A DNA stretch of 64,000 nucleotides, taken from positions 13,788,856-13,852,855 of the forward strand of contig CM040117.1 in assembly GCA_022559845.1 (NCBI GenBank). The letters are read 5' to 3'. Under the pieces are notes generated by a model. It was not told where the DNA came from. It ran no database searches and worked only from the letters and a program-made list of their open reading frames with translations. The translations under genes and the position numbers were made by a program. Below are positions 20,430-30,743 of this stretch, one piece after another (the stretch's first letter is position 1; every line of letters begins with the position of its first letter). This DNA comes from Amorphophallus konjac. Lineage: Eukaryota; Streptophyta; Magnoliopsida; Alismatales; Araceae.

Positions 20430-21750
20430 AGTCCATACAACGACACTGAAGCTTGCATCTGAAGTCTATACATCCAGTTGAACTCCAAGTCTATACACCC
20501 TCAGTTGAACCCCAAGTCTATACATCGTCTGCCATTTCAAAGTCAATACACTGTCCCTCGTCTCACACATCATGACCCAAAGTCTATACAGCCTCTAGTC
20601 ACTGTACAAGTGCATACACTGGCTGCACTGCACAAGTCTATACATTGGCTTGGGCATCCAAGTCTAGACATTGATTCACTATTCATGCCTTGATTCGAAG
20701 TCTGTACAGCGAGCGGCGTTCATCAAGTCTGTACAGCCACGGAGACCATTAAGTCTATACACTCATTCATTGTAGCTTGCACGAGGTGAAGTTTGTACAT
20801 TGGCATTAGTTTTCCAAGTCTGTACATCCTTCTGTTGAAATTCCAAGTCTGTACATCAGACTGGTTGAGCAAGTCTGTACAGCGGTTGCATTCTCAAGTA
20901 AAGTCTATACATTGGGACTTTTACCTACGTTCTGAACTGAACTGAGTAAGTCTATACATTCCTCATATCTTTTACCTACGCTCAGTTCAGTAAGTCTGTA
21001 CACTGGGAACTTTACTGACGTTGCCTTGCCAAAGTCTACACACTGTGAACCTTCAAGTCTGTACAGACTTTACTTGTTCAAGTCTGTACATCGTCCAGCT
21101 CTTTGGCAAGTCTACACATCTCTAAGTCTATACACTCAGTTATCCTTCAACCCTATACACTCGATATCACCTTCAAGTGTATACACTCTCAAGTTGTTCA
21201 TACTTGCCTATATGCTGTTTTCAAGTGTATACACTCTCTCATTTGACACACTTACTTAATTGCTGTTTCTAAGTCTACACATTCGATGCCTTCATGCATT
21301 GTTCTCATCGAAGTCTATACATCGACGTCTATACATTGAAGTCTATACATTGCATACAGTTGTGCTTCACAAGTCTACACATTGCTGCTCTTCATTACAA
21401 GTCTTTACACTCGTCCTCCTTCACACGACCAACTCTATACATCCATTGTCTTGCCTGCTGAATGAAGTCTACACACTGAGGTCGCATGAACACTTACAAG
21501 TCCATACACTGAGCTTGCATGAAGAACTTCAACTCTACACACTCTCACACTTGACACACTTGCCTAATTGACATCTCTAAGTCTATACACTCGATGGCTT
21601 TATACATTTCACAGAAGTCCATACATTCCCCCTGTTGTGCTAATGCATTATTCAGCTAGTCTATACACTGAGGTCGCATGAGGACTCACAAGTCTATACA
21701 CTCCCTCAATGTACACACTTACTCATTTGCTATTCTAAAGTATATACATT
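20430..21750 (+). repeat. U3 array of AAGTCTRTACA motifs
   Basis: I count about 40 copies of AAGTCTATACA, AAGTCTGTACA and close variants (AAGTCTACACA, AAGTGTATACA), irregularly spaced with unrelated spacers. One site at about 21055 is the perfect palindrome AAGTCTGTACAGACTT. It ends about 180 bp upstream of the TATA box. Confidence 0.85.
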
Positions 21751-21928
21751 CGTTGATATCTGACTGAACTAACTAATCACATTTCCTTGTTTCTGCATGC
21801 AGATGATTCAGGTTAATGATTGGGCACGTGAACCGAGGATGATACCTGGCACGTGATCCGAGAATGCTCTGAAAAAGGAGGGAACGAGACTCACTCGTGT
21901 GAAGGCCTGAAACTCAGGTCGAATGCCA

Positions 21929-21935
21929 TATAAAA
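21929..21935 (+). promoter_or_regulatory. TATA box of the SIRE-like 5' LTR
   Basis: TATAAAA in GCCATATAAAAGGTGCC; the same at 38659-38665 in the 3' LTR. Confidence 0.75.
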
Positions 21936-22228
21936 GGTGCCTTCTGCGATTAGATGGAAAAAACTGGAGAAAAAAGCTGAAGAGCAAAATCCCTGAGCAG
22001 AAGAAGAAAAGAGAGAGAGTCTCCACGTTCCAGAAAGAAGATAGAGAGAAAAGATTTGAGAGTATTGTTGTGAGAGAAAAGTCTGAGTGAGAGAGAAGAG
22101 TCCAATTTGCTTCTTCAGAAGCTACATTTGATTTTGGTTTTTCTGAAACGATTGTGGTTCATCGGTGGTCTTGTTTACATTTCTGTTTTTCCTTTCATTT
22201 CTTCATATCTCTGATTTCGAGTTGTTAC

Positions 22229-22575
22229 CCTCCAGTGTTTGGAGGAAGGGAGAGTTACTCCGGTTCCCCTCCGGGCTGCAGAGGAAGAGAGATTTGTGAT
22301 CTCTGGTTTTGCCAGTGACGGGTTATGATTAGCAGGTTCCCTCCGATTTGGAGGAAGGGAGAGCCATCTCCGGTTCTGGTCTTGCTGGTAGCAGGTCCAG
22401 GTGTCAAGCTCTGTGGGTAGCAGAGTTTGGTTAAGGGATTTGTTTCCCTTGGTTGTTCAAGCTGTGTGGCAGCATATTGTTCGCAGACTGAGTCTGCAAT
22501 TTTCTAGCAGTGGCTAGTGGAATCCTCACTCTAGTTGGAGTGAGGGGTGGATGTAGATTGTGGACTACAATCGAA
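22229..22575 (+). other. R-U5 hairpin array
   Basis: Small perfect stems in series: CCTCCA/TGGAGG (22229-22245), AGAGAT/ATCTCT (22288-22304), CTCTG/CAGAG (22409-22425), AAGGGA/TCCCTT (22433-22450) and GCTG/CAGC (22461-22473). GCAGAC/GTCTGC (22483-22497), CTAGC/GCTAG (22504-22517) and CCTCACTC/GAGTGAGG (22524-22545) follow. A GATTGT/ACAATC stem then precedes CGAACCACCTTAAAA. Confidence 0.85.
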
Positions 22576-22784
22576 CCACCTTAAAATCTCTTGTCTCCTC
22601 TGTGGCTTGCTATTATTGTTTGTGCTTTCCTTCTGTTTGGCATTGTGTTTATGTGTGGACGGCCTCTTCCAATCGCACCTTATTATCCTGTCTTAGTTTC
22701 TCACTGCGTTAGCTGCATTGTTTAGCCATATCTGAAGGGTTGTATTTCGAAGTAGTGAGTTTCCGTTGAAGTTTTGCAAATTGG

Positions 22785-22819
22785 GAGTGATCTATTCATC
22801 CCCCCCTTCTATATCACTC
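22785..22819 (+). other. LTR-end hairpin with C-rich loop
   Basis: GAGTGAT/ATCACTC around a loop starting CTATTCATCCCCCC, 15 nt from the LTR end. The 3' LTR keeps the stem (39525-39553). Confidence 0.8.
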
Positions 22820-22836
22820 TTCGCTGCGCTAACATT

Positions 22837-22848
22837 TGGTATCAGAGC
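22837..22848 (+). other. Primer-binding site (initiator Met-tRNA type)
   Basis: TGGTATCAGAGC, 2 bp after the LTR end; the classic Copia PBS. Confidence 0.95.
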
Positions 22849-22904
22849 AGGTTTGCATCATGTGAACGAACGGTCAGGGAAATGCTAATGGTCCTAGAAA
22901 CTTC

Positions 22905-25004
22905 ATGGCTGAAGGTCAATCCATTAGTCGCCCTCCATTTTTTGATGGTAATAATTATCTCTTTTGGAAGAATAGGATGGAAGTGTTTATCAGAGCACAG
23001 AGCCACAAGCTGTGGAGGGTAATCACTGTTGGCCCGTATGATCTGCCACCGAACGAGGATGCGTGGACAGATGACCATGTCAAGCTATCTTCACTCAACT
23101 GGATGGCGCTGAACATCATCTAGTGTGCTGTTCACCCAGAGGAATATGCCCGTATATCTGCCTATAGGACTGCCAAGCGAATGTGGGATGAGCTGCAATT
23201 AATATACGAAGGTACAGCTCAAGTGAAAGCCTCGAAGGTAAACCTCTACACCTCTAAGTATGAACTGTTTAGGATGAATGCAGAGGAGAATATTACTGAA
23301 ATGTATGCCATGTTGTCCTTGATCACAAACACACTTAAGGGGCTAGGGAAGGATCTAGCTGAGGCAGATATAGCCAGGAAAATTCTTAGATCTTTATCCC
23401 CAGCATGGCACACTAAGGCCATCGTGATTGAAGAGTCAAAAGATCTGACGACCTTGACTGTGAATGAACTCATAGGATCCCTCATGACCTATGAGATGAA
23501 TTTCAAAGGAGGTGGTGAAGAAAGTGATAGGAAGGCTAAGAATGTAGCTCTCAAGGCATCCCGCAACAAGAGTAGCAGTAGCAGCAGCAGCAGCAGTAGC
23601 GGTGAGTCTGATGGCTTCTCAGATCTCGACAAGAAGGAGCAGGCAATGCTCACTCGTCAGTTCAGTAAATTTTTAAGGAGAAAGGGGAAGACCTTTAGGA
23701 GGAAAAGGCCATACTCCTTTAACAAGAATGTTGAATCTACCAATCATAGGGATAGAAATCCTAAGAGACTAACTTGTTATCATTGTAACAAACAGGGACA
23801 CATGAAAGGTGAATGCCCAGATCTTCAGAAGAAGGGTCCCTACTTCCAGAAGAAGAACACAAAAGTGCAGAAGAAGAAGAAGCCACAGGCGATGGTCTGC
23901 ACATGGAGCGAGGAGGAAGAAGATCTCGAAGACACTTCCTCAGAGGAGCATGAAGAAGGAATTTGCCTAATGGCAAACAGTGAAGAGGAGGTAACCAATG
24001 TTTTTGAAAATTTTACGATTGATGACTGGGAAGATGCTTATGCTGAGTTATTAGATAAGTTCAATTCTCTTAGTAAAGAGCATAGGGTTCTGAAAAGAAA
24101 ATTTAATACTAATGTTGAAGAACAAACCCAGGTCTGTGAGGAAAATCAGAAACTAAAAGAGCAACTAGAAGAAATGACCTCACTAAGAAAAGAAAATGAT
24201 AGGCTCAAGGGAGAAAACCAAGAAAGTCAAAATCAGCTCAATGAACTCAAAATAAGAATTGAAGAAAGCTTGAATGAAAGTAGAGTGAACTCAGAAAAAT
24301 ATTAAGCTGTTAAGAAAGTCAATGGTGAACTTCTAAAAAATTCTGAGTCCCTTCAAAAGGAGCTGGAAGACAAACAGAAAGTTTTGGAAAAAATTGTCCA
24401 AGGAAAATCTAGTCTGGATGCTATACTGGGGGCTAGGGTTAACTTCAATAAGGAGGGTCTAGGCTATGACCCAACTAACAAAAGACCCCTACAATTCAAA
24501 ACCATTACCTTCTGCCCAGAGAAGGGAAAAGAAAAGCTGGACACACCATCTAGCTCAAACAGCAGTAAGGGAACTCAAGGTCAGAAGGAAAGTTCTAAAA
24601 ACAGTGCTGGTCAACCATTTAAAATTGGAATGAATTCTGTGAAGAATTTCACTAAGCCTACCAATCAGAACATAAATGGTAAATGGACCAAGCAAGTGGA
24701 TCAGAAGAAAAGCTAGAATTACTACAATCAGATGGGTCCAAAGAGGACCTACTGAAGAAATGATCATCATCTTCAAAAATCTGTTGATCAACAAACTTAC
24801 AGGAGATATCCTAGGAGTGGCAAGCCTAATGAATGGAATAGAACTTACTTCTCCAGACCAGCTGGACTTAATTTCAATAAACCTGAAGTAAAGGTGCCAG
24901 GGAAATCCATGCTGAAGCAAATTTGGATTCCTAAACACTTGATTAGAGATTTGAATAATGTCCTTGAACCCAACTCATCTTGGGTTCCAAATCACTCTGC
25001 TTGA
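22905..25004 (+). pseudogene. Copia gag polyprotein region with in-frame stops
   Basis: Capsid/nucleocapsid precursor. The ATG at 22905 opens MAEGQSISRPPFFDGNNY, the usual SIRE gag start (DUF4219-like). A UBN2 gag domain runs to about 23520, followed by a Ser run, a CX2CX4HX4C knuckle (23775-23816), an acidic patch, a coiled coil (about 24050-24400) and the KEGLGY motif (about 24427-24472). The C-terminus ends near IWIPKHL. One frame carries all of this, interrupted by TAG 23121, TAA 24303, TAG 24714 and TGA 24753. Four stops make it a pseudogene. The full domain layout makes it the reference for the truncated gags at 7501 and 55466. Confidence 0.9.
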
Positions 25005-25018
25005 TGTTATTTGTGTAG

Positions 25019-26278
25019 GTCGGCCTGGCAGCTAAAGACAACAAGTGGTACCTCGACAGTGGCTGCTCCAGGCACATGACAGGTGAGCGATTCAAGTTCA
25101 GCAAGATAGAGATGAAGGTAGGGGGTTTGATCAAGTTTGGAGGAAAGAACAAAGGTAAGATTATTGGAGTTGGTACAGTAGGTAAGTCTTCCACAAACTC
25201 CATTGAAAAAGTTCTACTTGTGGAAGGTCTTCAACACAACCTGATTAGCATTAGTCAGTTATGTGACAAGGGTCACAGGGTTGTGTTTGATAATAACTCA
25301 TGCAAAATCTTTGAAATAAATTCTGATGTAGTTAAATTTGTAGCCAACATGATTAATAATGTCTACATGGTAGACCTAGATGAGGAATCTGAATCTAATA
25401 TTTGTTTATCTGCCAATTCTGAAAATAATGCTTTTGAATGGCATAGACGTCTAGGTCATGCTAGCTTTACTACTTTAAATAAATTGGTCAAGCATGATTT
25501 AGTGAGAGGCATGCCTAGAATTAAATTCAATTCTATTTCAAAATCATGTGATGCATGTGCTCTAGGCAAACAGACCAGGAATTCTTTCAAATTAAGATCT
25601 GAGCCATTGTCCACTAGACTAATGGAACTCCTCCATATGGACCTCTTCGGTCCTACTAGAACTCAGACTCTTAATGGGAACAGGTTTGGCTATGTCATCA
25701 TAGATGACTTCTCTAGATATTCAAGGATCTTTTTCTTAGCAAATAAAAGTGATGCATTTCAAAAGTTTAATCTATTTTTCAATAAGGTCAAACAAGAAGG
25801 AAAACACAAGATCTATTCTATTCAATCTGACCATGGAGGTGAGTTTGAAAACTCCATGTTTTCTGATCTTTGTGAAAGAGAGGGACTAACGCACAGATTT
25901 TCTTCTCCCAGGACACCTGAATAGAATGGAATTATGAAGAGAAGAAATAGAACTGTGGTGGAGATGGCCCGAACCATGCTAATTGAAAGTCAATTACCAA
26001 GGAGGTTTTGGGCAGAGGCGGCCAATACATCAACTTACATAATCAACAGGGCCATGGTAAGACCCATTCACAAGAAAACACCCTATGAGCTTCTAAAAGG
26101 TAAGAAACCAAACTTGTTTCATTTCAGAATCTTTGGAGCAAAATGTTTTATTCATAACAATGACAAGAAAGATTTAGACAAGTTTGAAGCTAAAAGCTCC
26201 CCTGGAATATTTTTGGGATATTCAGAAGTGTCTAGGGCATATAGGGTCTTCAACATAACAGACAAAAAGGTTGAAGAG
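25019..26278 (+). pseudogene. Copia pol, protease-integrase part
   Basis: Frame opens after a TAG at 25016, in a different frame from gag. The protease active site is DSGCSRHMTG (near 25055-25084). The pre-integrase zinc finger has WHRRLGH and CDACALGK. The integrase core shows MDLFGP with its Asp and QSDHGGEF with its Asp. The third catalytic residue, a Glu just after the NG motif in this family, is Lys here (NGIMKRRNR, near 25928), and a TAG precedes it at 25922. The C-terminal FGAKCFIHNN and FLGYS motifs are present. The reading stops at the first codon of the nested LTR (26279) and resumes in frame at 33689. Confidence 0.92.
26274..26278. repeat. Target-site duplication AAGAG (left copy)
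   Basis: Identical to 33684-33688. Confidence 0.9.
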
Positions 26279-26572
26279 TGATGAGGACATCACCAGCTTT
26301 CCCCTTGTTCGAGGATCCATATGCTCGCCAGCTATGCTACATCTTGTCCGCCACTATATTTCGAGTCATATGATGTAATTTTCATTTTCTTATCATGTAC
26401 TTTTCCTTTTATTTGAGTCCAATACCTAGGTTAGGTAGCTATTTACCTAAGTCTAGAGTCATTATGTTGGTTAATGGGCCCAATTATATGGGCTAGGCCT
26501 AGGGGCGCCCCCTTCCCCTTGGTTATGTGTTAGTAGTCCAAAAGTCAGGGACTTATGTGAAAATGTGAGATT

Positions 26573-26584
26573 CCTATAAATAGG
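26573..26584 (+). promoter_or_regulatory. TATA box of the nested element LTR
   Basis: CCTATAAATAGG; repeated at 31590-31601. Confidence 0.75.
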
Positions 26585-28617
26585 ACCCCAATCCCTCATT
26601 TGAAGGCTAGTGAAGTATTGATAAAATTGCCACAAGAATTTGTGCCTCTCTCTCTAGCTCTCTCTCTCTATTTCTCTCTCTCTCTCTCTCTAAAGGGGGC
26701 GAACCCCATTCTCTCTCCTCCCCACCCCCAAATTCGAAATTCACTCTCTCTCCTCCCTATTCACCTCTAATTAAAACCCCTCCCCCTTCCCCATACCTCC
26801 CATTTAAGTCCCCTCCAACCCCTAGGTGGAATCCCCTTCTCCTAGGTACCTCTCCCTCCTCCCAAGCAACCTTTCCCCTTCCCCATACAACCTTTCATTT
26901 TCCCAAGGGAGAATCCCTTCTCCCAAGCACCCCTTCCCCTCCCCAAGGCAACCCTTCCCATTCCCTAGGCTCCCATTAACCCCTCCATTAACCCACCATT
27001 CAAAACAAAGGAGAGATCTCTCCTCCCTCTCTCCTTCCCAACCCAAATTCACATCTCCCCCTCCCTCCACTTGCTAGACCACCTCCCAGCCCCCTTTCTG
27101 CCCTTCCCACACCTTGAATCACCCCCTAACAGACCCCCACATAGTCAGGTGTCACCCCCACACCCATCCACCCCATCTACTCCGTCTCCCATCACCTTTC
27201 ATCACCCTATCCATCTCAGTTCGCAGACAGCAGTTGGAGCCCGATTTGCAGAGACTGACCCGGTGCTGTCCGACGTCATCTGGAGGTGCACCATACATCA
27301 CCGGAAAGGTCTTCTAGTCTTCTTCGCAGGCGAGGTGGAATCGTCTCGTTCTGACTTCACTACAGATCGTGGTGCCCATTCTCGTCAGACTACGCAACCA
27401 GGACCAGAACCTGGACCAGAGCTGCAGTGCAGAAGCTACCACGGCTACACCCCACAACTTCTGAAGGCGCCACTTGTCCGCGAGCTGCTACCACAAGGCA
27501 TCTACCATCACCAACAAGCGGCGTCCCTTTAGGCATCAGGAAGAGCCTTTTCCAATTTTTCTCTCCCGGGCGTGCAGAACAGATCGTTCAGGTTTTACCC
27601 TGACCCCCCCTCACTCAACGGACTCCTCCTCGCCACCCCGACATCGTCTGGTGCTCTGCTTGGTTGCTGCTCGAAGAAGACTTGTCTGCGGTCGTTCTCG
27701 ACTTGGTCTCGCATCAATCGGACTACAGGAGCGGTCGTGGTGACTACATCCATCTGCTGCTGCACCCTGGGAACAGTACGAATCTGAGCGCAGGGGCCCT
27801 GTTCCAGAGCCTGCCCCATCCGGGGACGACTTCAGGACTGCCCACAAAAATTCACAGACATGCCTGGATCCGTCAGCGTCGTTTCAATTCTGGTCTCGTC
27901 AAATTCTGAGTTCGGAGGAGTGCACAGCGATGACTACACCGACCCCCTGTCCTGCTGTCCCAGACCTGGGCGGATTCGGCGGGGTGCTTCATCGGCGCTA
28001 ATCAAGCATAACTCCTTTCCCCGCCTGGCCGGCTTAGCACCCCTCCCTACGTGGAGGTAGTGTTTGGTTTGTAACCTCATTTCCCCACCCCTAGTCCACC
28101 CCCTCTGTGAGGGCGTAGTGATTGTACTAGCAGGTAAGCGGCCGAAGCGTCATCGGCGCGGCGTGCGGGTAGCCCACGCTTCCCCGCTCGCCCTCGTCTC
28201 CGGCCGGGATCGGCGTCCTCACGCTGATCAGGTGAGCTTCTGGCCACTTCCTCTGCTGGTTTTACTTTTGCTTGTCTTAGTATTGTTTCTAGTTGACCGT
28301 CGGCGGTGAGGTGAGCGCCCGATCTCAAACGCCATTGAATTGTGTGAACACCGCGGAGTGAGTTGAGAGTGTGACACTACAACCCATGCCCTCGGCGTGC
28401 CGGCCACCGTTGAAATTGGGCATCCCTGGCCCATTGGGGACCATCCCTAGCTGGCCATACCCTTGGAACCTTGAGGTCCAACCTCGGACCCTCCCCATCA
28501 TCGCCGGTCCGCCTACGGGCCCGGGTGTGCGCGACGCGGGTGAACCCGCTTGAGTGGGTCCGCCGTTCGGTTCGGTTGCTTGCAATTCTAGGTCCAAGGG
28601 GTCGTGTCTCATCAAAT

Positions 28618-28629
28618 TGGTATTAGAGC
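28618..28629 (+). other. PBS-like copy inside the LTR
   Basis: TGGTATTAGAGC here and TGGTATCAGAGC in the 3' LTR (33645-33656), each preceded by a TCATCA terminus like the real LTR end. It lies 41 bp before the functional PBS. Confidence 0.8.
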
Positions 28630-28658
28630 ATCATCATCCTTAGGCGTGTCGCATCAAT

Positions 28659-28670
28659 TGGTATCAGAGC
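28659..28670 (+). other. Primer-binding site of the nested element
   Basis: TGGTATCAGAGC, 2 bp after the LTR end at 28656. Confidence 0.93.
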
Positions 28671-28689
28671 AAGTTTTAGACTTGTCTCT

Positions 28690-30561
28690 ATGAGTCTAGT
28701 CCTAGGGCATTATCATTTGAGTCTCCCTTGCATCATGTTTTCCATCACTCCATTGCATGACCACCCTAGGGAGATGCCCCAAATATCCATGAACCGATTT
28801 GACACTGTCACCAACAAGATTCATAACTATATAGATACCCTCACCACCCGGCTTGATCGGATTGAAGCAAAAAGGAACCGCGGCCCTAGAGCTTGGTCAC
28901 CTCGGGATGAATTTGGATGGGAAGCCAAAGGACCCCTAGATTCATTGGAAGAGATAAGGATTGAGATTAGGAAGATCTTCACTCCCCGACCTTCCCACTC
29001 CTACCTTGAGAACCATAACCCGAGGAGCACTCCCACTCCCCCTTTCCCTCCCAGTCAACCTAAGACCTCCCTTAGGGCCCAAACTCCACCACCCCAAATG
29101 ATTCCAATCTCGATCACCACCACCATTCAAACCAAATTAGCCACCACCCAACCCAAAATTTTCCATCAAACCCACACCCCACAAGCTTCCACAAATCCTC
29201 CTCCCACCCCTTTCCAAAAGGAACTTAAGAAGGTGACCGAAGTATATGAGGCTCCCCTAGATTGGGAAGAAGAATATGAAGCCCAATTGGATCAAGAGAA
29301 CTCAATCCTTCCCAAAGAAAACCCACTGGGCCAAATTGGGTGCACCCTCCCCTATAAGTTACAAGATGCCCAACCTAGGCCTCCACTACTACCTCTCCCC
29401 ATTCTATCCCAAGTCCCCCATTACCCACCACCCAAAGAGCACCACATGTCAGTCATCATCACCCCACCCACAAAGGACCTACTCACCTCTTTGGTAGAGG
29501 AAACCATGATCCCCACACCCGACCCCCTAGTAGGGAACACCACAGAACCACTCCCCATCTTGGAGGAAAGTCATGGCCAAAACGAGGAAGAAATTTCACC
29601 TTTCATGCCACCCCCAATTTGGAGTGAACTTATCATAAGTGGGCCCTTGGTTAGATGGCTTGTGGAAAACCAGGCTCACCCTATCCTGCCCCATGCTTAC
29701 CCTTCCATGGAACAACACCTTCCCATAGTACCCTTATCCACCTATCACACCACAATCCAATCATCCTATCAGGTGGAAACATTAGGGGATCTTCTTAAGG
29801 GTATAGCTTGGCAAATGGAGCTAACTGGCATGTTGACTACTGTAGCCGACCGACCTAGGAGCCTTGACCTCCTACACCTATGTGTCGGATCCATCTCCTC
29901 CATTTACACTGTGGGTTGCTACACTAGCGACCTTCTTTTACTCCTCCCTACACCCGACGAGCCCGATGCTATCCACAAACTAGAGTTGCTTGTCCCGGGT
30001 AGAACAACTAGCCCTCCATTCATGGCCGACCATCCCACCAAAAACTTTGGCCCGATCATTTTACTTGAGGAGGAGAGTCCGCCATCCAATGGTTGTGAGG
30101 ACCATGAGGACCTAGAGTTCCTCTCCTTAGGTGACCCTTACCATGACCCCTTCGATCCCTTCCTATGCCCCCCCACCTTACTCACCACCAACCTTTTCCT
30201 ACCCCAACCGACCTTATTTGACCAAGCCCACTCCATTTTCCTAGACCCCTTTGACCCCTATGAGTGGAAACCCTCACACCAAGCCATACACATAAAAGAA
30301 ACCATTTGGATGGGAATGCATGTGCCCCTACATTTTGCATCATTTGGTAGGGCTAGTAAGCCCAGTCCTCTCATACATGTCCCACACACTTTAGGCCCAA
30401 TGCATGACTGGCTCACATTGGATGTGCTGGTCCTCCCTCATTCATCATTGATCATATGGATGCTAGGAGCATCTACGGGTGTCCGGGTCCCCCGGCATTC
30501 ATCACCACTTTGTGTGATAGGATCCCCTATAGATACCATGGCCCTCCAACCATTGTTATGA
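28690..30561 (+). CDS. Proline-rich ORF of the nested element, function unknown
   Basis: An intact 623-codon ORF starting 20 bp after the PBS, where gag normally lies. A more conserved-looking start may be the internal Met of MPQISMNRFDTVTNK. The first ~100 residues are charged and possibly helical (IDTLTTRLDRIEAKRNR). The middle is Pro/Thr-rich with low complexity, and the rest is acidic with many Pro, Leu and Asp. I see no gag (PF03732-like) domain, CCHC knuckle, protease, RT or integrase motif. Its length without a stop in a decayed neighbourhood suggests recent constraint or a young copy. It could be a very divergent structural protein; no function is assigned. Confidence 0.6.
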   Translation: MSLVLGHYHLSLPCIMFSITPLHDHPREMPQISMNRFDTVTNKIHNYIDTLTTRLDRIEAKRNRGPRAWSPRDEFGWEAKGPLDSLEEIRIEIRKIFTPRPSHSYLENHNPRSTPTPPFPPSQPKTSLRAQTPPPQMIPISITTTIQTKLATTQPKIFHQTHTPQASTNPPPTPFQKELKKVTEVYEAPLDWEEEYEAQLDQENSILPKENPLGQIGCTLPYKLQDAQPRPPLLPLPILSQVPHYPPPKEHHMSVIITPPTKDLLTSLVEETMIPTPDPLVGNTTEPLPILEESHGQNEEEISPFMPPPIWSELIISGPLVRWLVENQAHPILPHAYPSMEQHLPIVPLSTYHTTIQSSYQVETLGDLLKGIAWQMELTGMLTTVADRPRSLDLLHLCVGSISSIYTVGCYTSDLLLLLPTPDEPDAIHKLELLVPGRTTSPPFMADHPTKNFGPIILLEEESPPSNGCEDHEDLEFLSLGDPYHDPFDPFLCPPTLLTTNLFLPQPTLFDQAHSIFLDPFDPYEWKPSHQAIHIKETIWMGMHVPLHFASFGRASKPSPLIHVPHTLGPMHDWLTLDVLVLPHSSLIIWMLGASTGVRVPRHSSPLCVIGSPIDTMALQPLL

Positions 30562-30690
30562 AGCCCATGCATGATAGGGCCACTTGTGGTTGCCCCGGTC
30601 CACCTAAGTTCATCAAGGTCCACATGGCATCACAGCCTAATAGGTCAATTTACGGTTGCCCCGGTCCACCTTTACACACCAAGCTTTTCA
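30450..30690 (+). repeat. Short coding-like repeat with YGCPGPP motif
   Basis: Three to four units of 66-80 bp contain GGTTGCCCCGGTCCACC or GGGTGTCCGGGTCCCCC, reading (I/C)YGCPGPP in one frame. That frame differs from the upstream ORF. Confidence 0.55.
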
Positions 30691-30743
30691 CACCCACACC
30701 GCATCATAGCGCATGGCATACGCATACACGCAAGTAATTCGCA

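Larger units (their letters stand above)
20260..22834 (+). repeat. 5' LTR of the SIRE-like element
   Basis: TGTTGCATCC...GCGCTAACA, 2575 bp, nearly identical to 36968-39568. U3 carries the motif array (20430-21750), followed by TATAAAA at 21929-21935, a purine-rich leader (21950-22100), the R-U5 hairpin array (22229-22575) and the terminal hairpin (22785-22819). Confidence 0.95.
26279..28656 (+). repeat. 5' LTR of the nested element
   Basis: TGATGAGGAC...GTCGCATCA, 2378 bp. Carries a CCTATAAATAGG TATA palindrome (26573-26584), a CT microsatellite (26644-26693) and a C-rich leader. Near the end it carries a PBS-like copy (28618-28629). It differs from the 3' LTR by few substitutions and a 12-bp indel near 27175. 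Confidence 0.93.

Noticed and set aside
20430..21750. Possible CRISPR array (short direct repeats with unique spacers)
   Set aside because: Repeat is only 11 bp and degenerate, spacing is irregular, the locus is a plant LTR and there are no cas genes.
22837..22848. tRNA gene suspected from Met-tRNA-like sequence
   Set aside because: Only the 12-nt PBS complement is present; no cloverleaf.
26826..27532. Pro/Ser-rich ORFs in the nested element LTRs (and copies at 31841-32814)
   Set aside because: Both LTR copies have them through C-rich composition; they overlap the promoter leader and differ in frame breaks.
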